Shown here in pieces: positions 15,622 to 24,357 of a DNA stretch of 64,000 nucleotides. Where the stretch lies: contig OZ244898.1 of assembly GCA_965221585.1 (NCBI GenBank), positions 124,001 through 188,000 on the forward strand, read 5' to 3'. Below the pieces are notes generated by a model. It saw only the letters and a program-made list of their open reading frames with translations, was not told the DNA's origin and ran no database searches. Positions within the stretch are counted from its first letter, which is position 1. The number at the start of each line of letters is the position of its first letter. Source of the DNA: VXYK01 sp965221585. Lineage in GTDB: Bacteria > Actinomycetota > Acidimicrobiia > Acidimicrobiales > Aldehydirespiratoraceae. Made by a program: the position numbers and the translations under genes.

Positions 15622-18495
15622 ATGCCGGAGGGTGCTTGGGCACGTAGGATCACGGGGGTGTCTGGGACCGGCTCATCCGATTATCTGACGCCTGAGGCTC
15701 AGGCTCGGGCAGAGATTGATCAGCAGCTAGAGGCGTGTGGCTGGGTCGTGCAGGACTACAGGAGCGCGGCGGTGGCCGAGGCCAAAGGTGTTGCGGTTCG
15801 TGAGGTTCCCACCGCGTCGGGTCCTGCCGACTATGTGCTCTATGTTGACGGTCGGGCGGTTGGGGTCATCGAAGCCAAGAAGGCCGGCAGCACGCTGACT
15901 GGGGTCGAGTTCCAGACTCGCAAGTACCGCACCGCCTATCCCGATGAGCTGCCGGCGGTCGAGGTTGATGGCGCGTTGCCGTTCGGTTATGAGTCGACCG
16001 GTGCGGAGACTCGCTTCACGAGCGGGTTGGACCCTGTACCTGTGAGTCGAAGGGTCTACAGCTTCCATCGTCCCGAGACTCTGGACCGCTGGCACAATGA
16101 CCATGTCTACGGCCGTGGCGCTGGTATTCGTGCTGGCATCCCGCACCTGCCAGAGCTCGATGTGGACTCCGGCTGGTCGCACCTTTGGCCTGCTCAGGCT
16201 GAAGCCATTGAGAATCTTGAACGGTCACTTAGGGAGAACCGGCCCAGGGCACTGATCCAGATGGCCACGGGTTCGGGCAAGACCTTCACCGCCGCCAATG
16301 TCTGTTACCGCTTGCTTCGCCATGCTGGCGCTGAGCGGATTCTGTTCTTGGTCGACCGGGCGAATCTTGGTCGTCAGGCGCTCAGGGAGTTTCAGGGCTT
16401 TGCCACTCCCGACGACGGTCGCAAGTTCACGGAGCTCTACAACGCTCGCCATCTGACGTCGTCGGGTCTGGACATGGCAAACGAAGCGGCCACGAAGGTT
16501 CACATCTGCACGATTCAGAGGCTGCATTCGATTCTGCGTGGCGATGAGGAGTTCGACGAATCGCTCGATGAGCGGAGCGGGTTCGAGACTGCACCGACCG
16601 CGCCGGTTGATGTGGCCTACAACCCGGCGGTGCCGATCGAGTCGTACGACTTGATCATCATCGACGAGTGCCACCGTTCCATCTACGGCGTGTGGCGTCA
16701 GGTGCTCGAGTACTTTGATGCCTTCCTTGTCGGCCTGACCGCCACTCCAGGCAAGCAGACGTTCGGGTTCTTCGATCAGAACCTTGTGATGGAGTATGGG
16801 CATACCCAGGCGGTGGCGGACCGGGTGAACGTGGACTTCGATGTCTTCCGCATCCGTACTGAGATCACCGAGTCGGGCGGCACTGTTCCCGCCGAGTTCG
16901 TCACCAAGTTCCGCGACCGTGATACTCGCCAACTCCGTTTGGAGAAGATCGACGACGACATCGACTACGAAGCCGCTCAACTCGACAGACGAGTAGTGGC
17001 TCCCGACCAGATCCGCACGGTCGTGCGTGCGTTCCGAGATTCGCTGCCGGAGATCTTCCGCGACCGGGTGCGCCGGGATGACGGCTTGCTGCAGCACATC
17101 CCCAAGACGCTGATCTTCGCCAAGGATGACAGTCACGCGGATGACATCGTCCAGATCGTGAGGCAGGAGTTCGGGCTCGGCAACGAGGGCGCGGTGAAGA
17201 TCACCTACCGCTCGGGTGATTCCGGCAACAAGCCTGAGGAGCTGTTGCAGCAGTTCCGTACCAGCTATCCGACCCGTATCGCGGTGACGGTGGACATGAT
17301 CGCCACGGGCACTGATGTGAAGCCGATCGAGTGTGTCGTGTTCATGCGCATGGTGCGTAGCCGAAACTTCTTCGAGCAGATGAAGGGGCGGGGTGTACGG
17401 GTGATTGACGGCGACCAGTTGTGTGCGGTCACACCTGATGCGACAGTCAAGGATCGGTTCGTCATTGTTGACGCTGTCGGTGTGACCGAGGCAGACCTTC
17501 ACGACACGGTGCCGCTGGAGCGCAAGCGTCGTGTGAGCTTCGACCGACTGCTGAACCAGATTGGGTTGGGTTCGACCGATCCTGAGGTGGTGTCGTCTGT
17601 GGCGTCTCGGTTGGCGCGGCTGAACCGACGCATAACAGCCGAGGATCGCTCAGAGGTTGAGGAGGTGGCAGGTGTCGGGTTGACGGAGTTGGTGCGGACC
17701 ATGGTGGACGCTCTTGATGTCGACTACCAATACGAATTGGCTGCGATTGGTGCAGTCGGTGAACCTACGCCGGAGCAGGTCAAGGTCGCTGGGACGGCGA
17801 TGATCCGTGAGGCGGTGAAGCCGTTGGTCGGCAATTCAGCGCTGCGCGAGAAGCTCATCGATGTTCGGCGCAGCTACGAGCAAGTGATCGACACGGCTTC
17901 GAAGGATCAAGTGATCTCCGGTGGGTTCTCTCGGGAGGCGGCTGATCGTGCGAAGACCCAAGTGGAGTCGTGGCGACAGTTCATCGAGGACAACAGGGAT
18001 GAGATCACGGCTCTGCAGGTTCTGTACAGCCAGCCTTACGGCGGAGGTCTGAGCTACGGCGACATCAAGGAATTGGCCAACGCCATCGCTCGTCCACCGC
18101 ATCGCTGGACTCCAGAGGCGTTGTGGGAGGCCTACGAGATGCTCGACGCGTCGAAGGTGCGCGGTTCGGGCCATCGAGTCAGCACCGACTTGGTAAGCCT
18201 CGTCCGTTACACGCTCGGCGAAGCCGATGAGTTGGTGTCATTCCCTGATCTGGTCGACGAGCGTTTCAAAGCATGGCTGCTGCAGCAGTCGAACGCTGGC
18301 CGCTCGTTCTCCCAGGAACAGGTTGCGTATTTGGCGATGATCAAGGATCGCATCGCCACCAACCTCGGCATCGAACCGGCCGAACTCTCGGCCCCACCGT
18401 TCAGCACCCAAGGCGGTCTCGGCAAAGCCCGCCAACTCTTCGGCCCCGATCTCGACACCCTGCTCACCGAACTCACCCAAGCCCTCGCCGCATGA
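15622..18495 (+). CDS. hsdR: Type I restriction enzyme R subunit (helicase-nuclease)
   Basis: 957 residues. The N-terminal nuclease shows PADYVLYVDGRAVGVIEAKK, the D...ExK core of a PD-(D/E)XK site. The SF2 motor follows: IQMATGSGKTFTAA (Walker A, about residue 215), IIIDECHRSIYG (DEAD-box variant), LVGLTATPGKQ (motif III), and a second RecA lobe with FMRMVRSRNFFEQMKGRG. A helical C-terminal region contacts the methylase core. It translocates and cuts DNA lacking its methyl mark. ATG 15622 or GTG 15658 may be the start. It overlaps hsdS by 4 nt (ATGA); hsdM lies about 5.9 kb further on. Confidence 0.95.
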   Translation: MPEGAWARRITGVSGTGSSDYLTPEAQARAEIDQQLEACGWVVQDYRSAAVAEAKGVAVREVPTASGPADYVLYVDGRAVGVIEAKKAGSTLTGVEFQTRKYRTAYPDELPAVEVDGALPFGYESTGAETRFTSGLDPVPVSRRVYSFHRPETLDRWHNDHVYGRGAGIRAGIPHLPELDVDSGWSHLWPAQAEAIENLERSLRENRPRALIQMATGSGKTFTAANVCYRLLRHAGAERILFLVDRANLGRQALREFQGFATPDDGRKFTELYNARHLTSSGLDMANEAATKVHICTIQRLHSILRGDEEFDESLDERSGFETAPTAPVDVAYNPAVPIESYDLIIIDECHRSIYGVWRQVLEYFDAFLVGLTATPGKQTFGFFDQNLVMEYGHTQAVADRVNVDFDVFRIRTEITESGGTVPAEFVTKFRDRDTRQLRLEKIDDDIDYEAAQLDRRVVAPDQIRTVVRAFRDSLPEIFRDRVRRDDGLLQHIPKTLIFAKDDSHADDIVQIVRQEFGLGNEGAVKITYRSGDSGNKPEELLQQFRTSYPTRIAVTVDMIATGTDVKPIECVVFMRMVRSRNFFEQMKGRGVRVIDGDQLCAVTPDATVKDRFVIVDAVGVTEADLHDTVPLERKRRVSFDRLLNQIGLGSTDPEVVSSVASRLARLNRRITAEDRSEVEEVAGVGLTELVRTMVDALDVDYQYELAAIGAVGEPTPEQVKVAGTAMIREAVKPLVGNSALREKLIDVRRSYEQVIDTASKDQVISGGFSREAADRAKTQVESWRQFIEDNRDEITALQVLYSQPYGGGLSYGDIKELANAIARPPHRWTPEALWEAYEMLDASKVRGSGHRVSTDLVSLVRYTLGEADELVSFPDLVDERFKAWLLQQSNAGRSFSQEQVAYLAMIKDRIATNLGIEPAELSAPPFSTQGGLGKARQLFGPDLDTLLTELTQALAA

Positions 18496-19811
18496 GCACC
18501 GATCTACCCTCGGGCTGGACATGGACAGCTCTCGGCGAACTTGGAACTGAGGTTCGAGGCCAAGTATCGCCAGAACCAGAGATCATCTACGACCTCTACA
18601 GCGTACCTGCCTTCAAGACAGGGATTCCTGAGCTTGTGGAAGGATCATCGATAAAGAGCGGAAAGAGACTCGTACAAGAGGATGATGTTCTTCTATGCAA
18701 AATCAATCCTCGAATTAACCGCGTTTGGTCGGTTGGGCGCGCTCAGAACCGGCCTCAAATTGCGTCGACTGAGTATCTCGTACTCAGGTTGCATGAACCC
18801 CGAATGACCAGCTTTCTGCGTCACTATCTCTCGTCTCCGAGGTTTCGCGAGTGGATCAAACTCGCTGTCGAAGGAGCAACGGGTTCTCACACCCGCGCTA
18901 AGTCTGGACCGATTCTTGAGCAGATGGTGCCCGTACCCCCATTAGCTGATCAGGAACGGATCGTCGCCGCCATCGACATTCACTTCTCCCGTCTCGACGC
19001 CGCTAGTGATGCGATAACCGTTGCACGAGCCAGGATCGAAGCTACGAGCCGCGGTGTGCTCGTTGAAGCCTTTGCGGGCCGTCTCACACCGCAAGACCCG
19101 ACCGATGAACCAGCATCAGACCTCGTGTCACGTGTTGCAGTAAGTGAACCAGCAAAGTCGGTTGGTCGGCGAACACTCCCTAGCTCTCGCCGCGTGACGG
19201 ATCGTCTCCCGCCCAACTGGGTATGGGCAAGATTCGACGAAATTGCTACAACGCAACTCGGCAAGATGTTGTCAGCAAAGTCGCGGCAGGGCAAGGCACC
19301 GGTTCCGTATCTTCGTAACCAGAACGTACAGTGGCACCGCATCGATCTGTCCGATGTGGCATCGATGGATTTCACTGATTGCGAGCGTGTCAAATTTCAG
19401 CTTCGGCCAGGCGATCTTTTGATCTGTGAGGGTGGCGAAGTTGGACGGGCCGCGATGTGGACGCAACCGTCTGTTGAGATGTGCTTTCAAAAAGCGCTAC
19501 ATCGGGTGCGAGCGCGACCGGGAATCGAGGCACGGTGGATTGAGCACTTCATGCGTTGGTCCGCCCAGACCGGCAGATTCGAAGAACATGCGCAAGGTAG
19601 CACTATCGCGCACTTGCCCCAGCGCGATCTGCGGGCCTTGATGATTCCGATCCCACCGTCGAACGAGCAGCGTCGCATTGTTGCCACCATCGAAGAGCAC
19701 TTCTCCCGCCTCGACGCTACCGGCGCTTCGATCGCCGCAGCACAAGCAAGGATCGAAGCTACGCGCCGCAGTGTGCTCGTTGACGCCTTCGCAGGGCGCC
19801 TGACGCCGTGA
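18492..19811 (+). CDS. hsdS: Type I restriction-modification specificity subunit
   Basis: 439 residues from an ATG overlapping the hsdR stop. Two target-recognition domains (about 1-150 and 215-370) are each followed by a conserved helical spacer. The first spacer reads HFSRLDAASDAI then RARIEATSRGVLVEAFAGRL; the second is nearly the same. This is the pseudo-dimeric HsdS layout that reads a bipartite DNA site and positions two HsdM and two HsdR subunits. The two spacer repeats share identical DNA stretches, so recombination between them could exchange half-specificities. Confidence 0.93.
   Translation: MSTDLPSGWTWTALGELGTEVRGQVSPEPEIIYDLYSVPAFKTGIPELVEGSSIKSGKRLVQEDDVLLCKINPRINRVWSVGRAQNRPQIASTEYLVLRLHEPRMTSFLRHYLSSPRFREWIKLAVEGATGSHTRAKSGPILEQMVPVPPLADQERIVAAIDIHFSRLDAASDAITVARARIEATSRGVLVEAFAGRLTPQDPTDEPASDLVSRVAVSEPAKSVGRRTLPSSRRVTDRLPPNWVWARFDEIATTQLGKMLSAKSRQGKAPVPYLRNQNVQWHRIDLSDVASMDFTDCERVKFQLRPGDLLICEGGEVGRAAMWTQPSVEMCFQKALHRVRARPGIEARWIEHFMRWSAQTGRFEEHAQGSTIAHLPQRDLRALMIPIPPSNEQRRIVATIEEHFSRLDATGASIAAAQARIEATRRSVLVDAFAGRLTP
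19032..19046 (+). repeat. Intragenic hsdS direct repeat (first copy; second at 19749-19763)
   Basis: AGGATCGAAGCTACG occurs twice in hsdS, 717 nt apart, once in each helical spacer repeat, with a further shared GTGTGCTCGTTGA just downstream of each. The distance is a multiple of three, so an exchange between copies would keep the frame and delete or swap one recognition domain. Confidence 0.6.
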
Positions 19812-19953
19812 GACTCGACCGAAGAACGAACGTAGGGTCCAATAGAACGAGATGGAACAATGTCACGACGGTTTGGTGAATCGCCCGATTTCAAAGGAGA
19901 CGCGAGCGCAGCGCGTACGTGTGTCACGTCACGAACGTTCGAACGAAGAACTA

Positions 19954-19983
19954 CCAGTGTTGATGCTCCGGTTGTAGCACTGG
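19954..19983. terminator. Stem-loop between convergent hsdS and herA
   Basis: CCAGTGTT (19954-19961) can pair with AGCACTGG (19976-19983), eight pairs including one G-U, around a 14-nt loop. It lies in the 180-nt gap between the hsdS and herA stops. This gap also contains a CGAACGTTCG palindrome near 19932. No U-tract is visible, so terminator function is uncertain. Confidence 0.35.
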
Positions 19984-19991
19984 AGCGAGAA

Positions 19992-22139
19992 CTAGAAGGG
20001 TGATTCCTCGGGCCGGTCTTCAACGGTGTCGGTTGTTTCGGGTTCAGCCGTTCCAGGCTCAACGAGGCTCTGTTGCCAATCAGCGGCAACTGCGCTCCAG
20101 TCCGTGTCAGAAGAATTGCCTTCTGTCCATGTGGTAACAAAGTCTGGATCTGCCGAGCGCGGCCGGTGCGCCTCGGCTAGATCTGTGATGCGAACCAGGG
20201 TTGGAATGTCCAACGCCCAGCCGACGACCAAAGCAGTCTGGCTTGGTAGAGCTGGGAGTTCGTCCATCAGGGAACCAAGATTGTCTGGGACGAGCCGACG
20301 CACGAGTCCCTGATCATTGTCATTAACAATTCGATGAACCACAAAGGTGTTGCATTGCGAGAGGACTGTCTCGGAGAGCTCACTTGGCCGCTGAGAAGAA
20401 ACCACCAGCGATAGTCCGAATTTTCGACCTTCTCGGGCGATTCGTTCAAACGCCTCACGACAAAGTCTCGTGCTTGAGATCGATTGGTCATCGCTTAGGA
20501 CGCGACGTTGGCGCCGAATGAGTGTGTGAGCTTCATCGACTACCAAGATCCTGGGTGTGGTCCCAGAGGAATCAGATCGGTGATGCCGCTCCATGGCTTC
20601 AAGAAGTGCACGCGCGAATACCGCGACGATGACATGAACAATTTGACTTGGAACGAGGCTCAAGTCAATGATAGTGATCTGGCTGGTGGAATTGTCAGGG
20701 AGATAAGTGTTCAGCCACTCTTCTAATGACTCGTCTTCAGTCCAACCGCAAACCGTAGTCAGCCGTTCATCTTCCATCGATATTCTGAGGCGCTCAACGA
20801 GTGGAGAAATCCAACCAACAACTTCAGGACCAGAGTCTGCGGCAACCAGAGGCAGCAACTCAACCAAGCCATCTGCTTGAAACGGAGTCGGTACATTTAC
20901 GTCTAGGCCATCGCTGCTGACTAGCGGGACTCCTAGTGCTTTGAGTGTCTGATCAAACAGTGGCTCCAAAGTCGCACATTCGTCCGAGTCGAGTGTTCTT
21001 GTACCGAACTTCCACAAATATTCTCCGGTCCCTCGCCGTTCCTTGAGTATATTTTTCAGAGTTGTCATAAGGGTGGCCAGTTCTGATTTGGGGGCGGTCG
21101 AATTCTGACTCTGGATGTACTGGCAAGCGCGAAGCGCGTTGTCGAGTCCCGATAGACACTCGGAATTCGCCTTAGGCCCTATTGCACCAATCTTGTATTG
21201 TCTGACGAGCTGGCGGCCCGCGGCGATGCCGTTGGCGCCGCTTGCCAAGTCGACAGGCCCGACCAATCGAGATAAACCAAGGGATCGCCTCAGTAGCGGT
21301 GCTTGTCCTCGCTCACTCGCCGCCGAGAAAGAGAGCCACTCGCGATAATTCCAAAGCCAATATGGGACTCGGAGTTGTTTAGAGTCTTCATCTCTAGGTT
21401 GTACGCTGAAGCGTCGAACTGACAGGCCGTGTGACAGGTCGTCAAATGCGCGGGCATATTCGCCGTTCGCGTCCAGGATGATTGCGCCAAATGCCTTCGG
21501 TTCACTTCCGATTGCCTTTACGCTCGAACGGATCAGCTGAGCTACGGAGCAAGACTTCCCACTACCGGTGTTCCCGAGAATCGCCAAGTGACGTCCGAAG
21601 AGTCGGTTGGGGTCCAGCCTCACCTCTGCGTTAGCGACGAGTGGCGCTTGTCCTATCGGGACCGTCAACCTCTCGTGGTCGTACGAGGGAAGAGTGGCAA
21701 TCGCCTCTGATTTCGTTGGTAGTCGCACTGGGTCGCCCACTGTGGGGAACAGAAGCGCCCCTCGATCTAGCGCAACTGTGCTAGGGGCACCCGATGTCAG
21801 CGAACCACTGTGACTGAGCACCCCGAGCGGCAGGGCCTTCAGACGTCGACGAGGAACCGGTAGACCTATCTGGTCGTGTTGTATACGCGCTGCAAAGTGT
21901 TGTTCGTCGATGCCAATCCATGTGACCATCGCGAGAATGCTGCCCCTCTCGGATGGCAGCACGATGTAGCTATTGATACGCGGGAAGTGATGAATGGCCC
22001 CTTGCCGCAAGCCCGTACCGTGAGGCGCTTCAAGAAAGATCGCGACATCAATGCCCTTGGGTGCAACAGCCTCGACCACGCCGATCGTTGAAGCATCGAA
22101 TTCGTCGCGAGCTTGCCCTACGTAGATAGGCTCAGTCAT
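19992..22139 (-). CDS. herA: HerA-like ATPase of a SIR2-HerA defence pair
   Basis: 715 residues from ATG 22139. An N-terminal beta-barrel (IYVGQARDEFDASTIGVVEA) precedes a FtsK/HerA RecA-type motor with Walker A GNTGSGKSCSVAQLI, Walker B RILVVDEAHTLI, and GLSLVVSSQRPSELSETVLS with the sensor and arginine-finger region. HerA proteins form hexameric DNA translocases. Here the gene follows a SIR2-like gene with an 8-nt overlap, the arrangement of the published SIR2-HerA anti-phage system, where the complex depletes NAD+ on infection. Base composition is clearly less GC-rich than the core genes, pointing to acquisition. Confidence 0.88.
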   Translation of the reverse strand: MTEPIYVGQARDEFDASTIGVVEAVAPKGIDVAIFLEAPHGTGLRQGAIHHFPRINSYIVLPSERGSILAMVTWIGIDEQHFAARIQHDQIGLPVPRRRLKALPLGVLSHSGSLTSGAPSTVALDRGALLFPTVGDPVRLPTKSEAIATLPSYDHERLTVPIGQAPLVANAEVRLDPNRLFGRHLAILGNTGSGKSCSVAQLIRSSVKAIGSEPKAFGAIILDANGEYARAFDDLSHGLSVRRFSVQPRDEDSKQLRVPYWLWNYREWLSFSAASERGQAPLLRRSLGLSRLVGPVDLASGANGIAAGRQLVRQYKIGAIGPKANSECLSGLDNALRACQYIQSQNSTAPKSELATLMTTLKNILKERRGTGEYLWKFGTRTLDSDECATLEPLFDQTLKALGVPLVSSDGLDVNVPTPFQADGLVELLPLVAADSGPEVVGWISPLVERLRISMEDERLTTVCGWTEDESLEEWLNTYLPDNSTSQITIIDLSLVPSQIVHVIVAVFARALLEAMERHHRSDSSGTTPRILVVDEAHTLIRRQRRVLSDDQSISSTRLCREAFERIAREGRKFGLSLVVSSQRPSELSETVLSQCNTFVVHRIVNDNDQGLVRRLVPDNLGSLMDELPALPSQTALVVGWALDIPTLVRITDLAEAHRPRSADPDFVTTWTEGNSSDTDWSAVAADWQQSLVEPGTAEPETTDTVEDRPEESPF

Positions 22140-23514
22140 TTGAGTCCTCGACGGACGAGTGGCCTCTGGTCCCGGTGTCCCGATTTCGGAAGATATCTGC
22201 CCGTCCTTGGAGCAGGAATTCAGCCGATGGCCATGGGAGCCACTTTTCAACAAGAGACGGCAGCCCTGCGAATTCGGGACCAATCATCTGGCTGATTTGT
22301 CCAGCCCGCTGATGACCCTCAACAAATTTGCCTATCCGCCCCGACGGGTCATCCCAGCTGATGATGAGAAGGTGCGTGCTGGGTATGGTGAGCATGTCCT
22401 TGATGGTGCGGTTGATGTGGTCATCACCAAAACCGTAGCCATAGGTGACCAGCACGCTATGTGGCCGACAGATGGCTGCGGCAAAGTCGCGAAACAAGTC
22501 CGCGTAAGGGTAGAAGCTCGTCTCAAAGTCCTTGGCGGCTTTGGGGTAGATCAGTGCTTCAGATGCAGTGGCGTTCGGTGCTTGCCCGAACGGGAGCGCG
22601 TTGCGAATGATCCGACGACGCTTGCCATCCCACTGCCAGTCGAGCGAGCCATGGAGCTTCGTGAGCCGAAAAACCCCATCAAGATGGCGTGGATCTCGGA
22701 CGGTTCCTGGTGGCGAATAGTGATAATCGATCTCCAAGCGGGATGATCGAAAGATCGGGTGCAGCGACCCGACGAACCGATCCACGATTCGGAGGCCTGC
22801 GAGTTCTGCCCCCCACTCGATGACTCGGTCATAGTTCGTGGTGAAGACGTGTAGGCGATCGCGGGTTGGAACCCGTCCGGCGAACGATCCGAGGAAAGAC
22901 ATGAGTAGACCTTGGAGTGTCATCTTCCCTGCTACGGGCTCCTCCCGTTTCTGTTCCAGTGCATCCTCGGTCTCGCTGACTTCACGCCGCAGGTTCTTAA
23001 GGGCCGAGTCAACGCCATGCTGCAGTACTTCGGCTCGGTCGTCTCCCAGGATTCTGAGACCTTCGGCCGCGGCGATGGCAATTCTGAGACGATCCTCAAT
23101 GTTGGGTGTTCCGCGGCCTGTCTGGCGCGCCGAAGTGTCGGTGGCCTTCAGGATGGCATTGGCGCACTCACTGTCTGGGATCTTGAGTTCGGCATTCATG
23201 TCGGCCCCACCATCGAATTCAGCCAACGTTGCGAGAGCCGTCGTCAAACCGGATCCGACGAGAAGGTTCAGGTGCTCGGCTTGTAGCAATGCAGCTAGGT
23301 ATGGCTCGACCTCCTCGCGTTTCGGCACTACATCTCCCGGCCAGTGTGAGAAATCGCCGAGCTGGACCCTGTCGGCTGCCTGCAGCACGTCAGATTCGGA
23401 GTTCGAACTCTTCACCTCAGTTGCGGTTTCACCATTCTCGTTGTCATTAGTCAATGTCGATACCTCTGGACTGCGCCCCATAAATAACCCGGAATGACGG
23501 TATACGTTTGACAT
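22132..23514 (-). CDS. SIR2-like NAD-degrading effector of a SIR2-HerA defence pair
   Basis: 460 residues from ATG 23514; ATG 23481 is equally possible, and neither has a clear ribosome-binding site. The conserved core begins near residue 100: LNLLVGSGLTTALA (nucleotide-binding loop), HVFTTNYDRVIEWGAE (catalytic Asn region), FRLTKLHGSLDWQ (catalytic His) and LVTYGYGFGDDHIN. This is the SIR2_2 family, which in phage defence cleaves NAD+ rather than deacetylating proteins. The first 100 residues are polar and acidic. The stop overlaps the herA start, so the two are translated together. Confidence 0.88.
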   Translation of the reverse strand: MSNVYRHSGLFMGRSPEVSTLTNDNENGETATEVKSSNSESDVLQAADRVQLGDFSHWPGDVVPKREEVEPYLAALLQAEHLNLLVGSGLTTALATLAEFDGGADMNAELKIPDSECANAILKATDTSARQTGRGTPNIEDRLRIAIAAAEGLRILGDDRAEVLQHGVDSALKNLRREVSETEDALEQKREEPVAGKMTLQGLLMSFLGSFAGRVPTRDRLHVFTTNYDRVIEWGAELAGLRIVDRFVGSLHPIFRSSRLEIDYHYSPPGTVRDPRHLDGVFRLTKLHGSLDWQWDGKRRRIIRNALPFGQAPNATASEALIYPKAAKDFETSFYPYADLFRDFAAAICRPHSVLVTYGYGFGDDHINRTIKDMLTIPSTHLLIISWDDPSGRIGKFVEGHQRAGQISQMIGPEFAGLPSLVEKWLPWPSAEFLLQGRADIFRNRDTGTRGHSSVEDSND

Positions 23515-23610
23515 CCGGTTCGTGTGTGGTTGAGTTCGAGATGCGACCGAGCCAATTGCGTTCTTGTCAAGCTTGAGGTGCAACCGTTGTCCATGTAGGG
23601 TTTCTCGATA

Positions 23611-23642
23611 CCGCGAGTGTATCACTTGTGATACACTCGCGG
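23611..23642. promoter_or_regulatory. Perfect palindromic operator of the Phd/VapC operon
   Basis: CCGCGAGTGTATCAC-TT-GTGATACACTCGCGG is a perfect 15-bp inverted repeat with a 2-nt centre. TACACT (23632-23637) inside the right arm would be the -10 box, 7 nt before the GTG at 23645. It also lies upstream of the divergent SIR2 gene, about 100 nt from its start, so it could affect both operons. Confidence 0.8.
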
Positions 23643-23644
23643 GG

Positions 23645-23881
23645 GTGGAAGAAGTGACCATCCGGCAGCTACGGAATCATGGGGGCGAGGTCGTGGACCG
23701 AGTGCAGGCGGGTGAACTACTCACGGTCACACGGTCTGGTCGGCCAGTGGCGGAACTGCGCCCCTTGCCTCGCCGGGCGCTTGATGCCTCGACATTGCTT
23801 GAACGTTGGCAGCACCTTCCTTGTATCGATCCCGTGCGACTTCGGTCCGATATTGATGACGTGATAGACCCGTCACTGTGA
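23645..23881 (+). CDS. Phd/YefM-type antitoxin
   Basis: 78 residues from GTG 23645 (GTG 23654 is an alternative). TIRQLRNHGGEVVDRVQAGE and LLTVTRSGRPVAELRPL are the typical DNA-binding half of the Phd/YefM family; the C-terminal half (LLERWQHLPCIDPVRLRSDI) would bind the toxin. The stop overlaps the toxin GTG by 4 nt. It should neutralise the PIN-domain toxin and repress the operon by binding the palindrome directly upstream. Confidence 0.88.
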   Translation: MEEVTIRQLRNHGGEVVDRVQAGELLTVTRSGRPVAELRPLPRRALDASTLLERWQHLPCIDPVRLRSDIDDVIDPSL

Positions 23882-24342
23882 CCGCTGAGCGCCAACACAT
23901 CCGCGGCGTGCTCGACACAAACGCCGTGATCGGCTTACCGCGTATCGCTGACGCCGGGACGCTGCCCGCGGAACCGACCATCACTGCTATCACCCTCGCT
24001 GAGCTGTCTGTGGGGCCCCTCGCAACATCCGACGAGGCCGAACGAGCAAGGCGTCAGGCTCACCTCCAGCAAGCGGAGAACGACTTTGATCCACTGCCCT
24101 TCGACGATGCTGCGGCTAGGGCCTTCGGTCAGGTCGCCGCCGATCTACGGTCTTCTGGACGAAAGCGCGCGGCTCGGGCCTACGATGCGCTCATTGCCGC
24201 CACCGCCATCTCAAATGGCCTCCCACTGTACACAGCGAATCCGGCAGATTTTGAAGGCATTACTGAACTTGAGATCGTTGTTCTGTCTGTGCCAGATGCC
24301 CCGCCCCCGAGCAATCCGCAGTCTGCGGGTTCTGACCAGTAG
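23878..24342 (+). CDS. vapC: VapC-type PIN-domain ribonuclease toxin
   Basis: 154 residues from GTG 23878. The PIN-domain acidic residues are visible in order: GVLDTNAVIGL (first Asp), AITLAELSVGP (Glu), ARAYDALIAATAI (Asp) and LYTANPADF (final Asp). Such toxins cleave tRNA or rRNA in a Mg2+-dependent manner. The last 20 residues are a Pro/Ser-rich extension. It ends 15 nt before hsdM, on the same strand, so it may share transcription with the methylase. Confidence 0.9.
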   Translation: MTAERQHIRGVLDTNAVIGLPRIADAGTLPAEPTITAITLAELSVGPLATSDEAERARRQAHLQQAENDFDPLPFDDAAARAFGQVAADLRSSGRKRAARAYDALIAATAISNGLPLYTANPADFEGITELEIVVLSVPDAPPPSNPQSAGSDQ

Positions 24343-24357
24343 TCCGAACGAATACCG

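Noticed and set aside
23515..23661. Extended N terminus of the SIR2-like protein
   Set aside because: The extra 49 residues reach back over the Phd/VapC operator side and have no similarity to the family; ATG 23514 or 23481 is more plausible.
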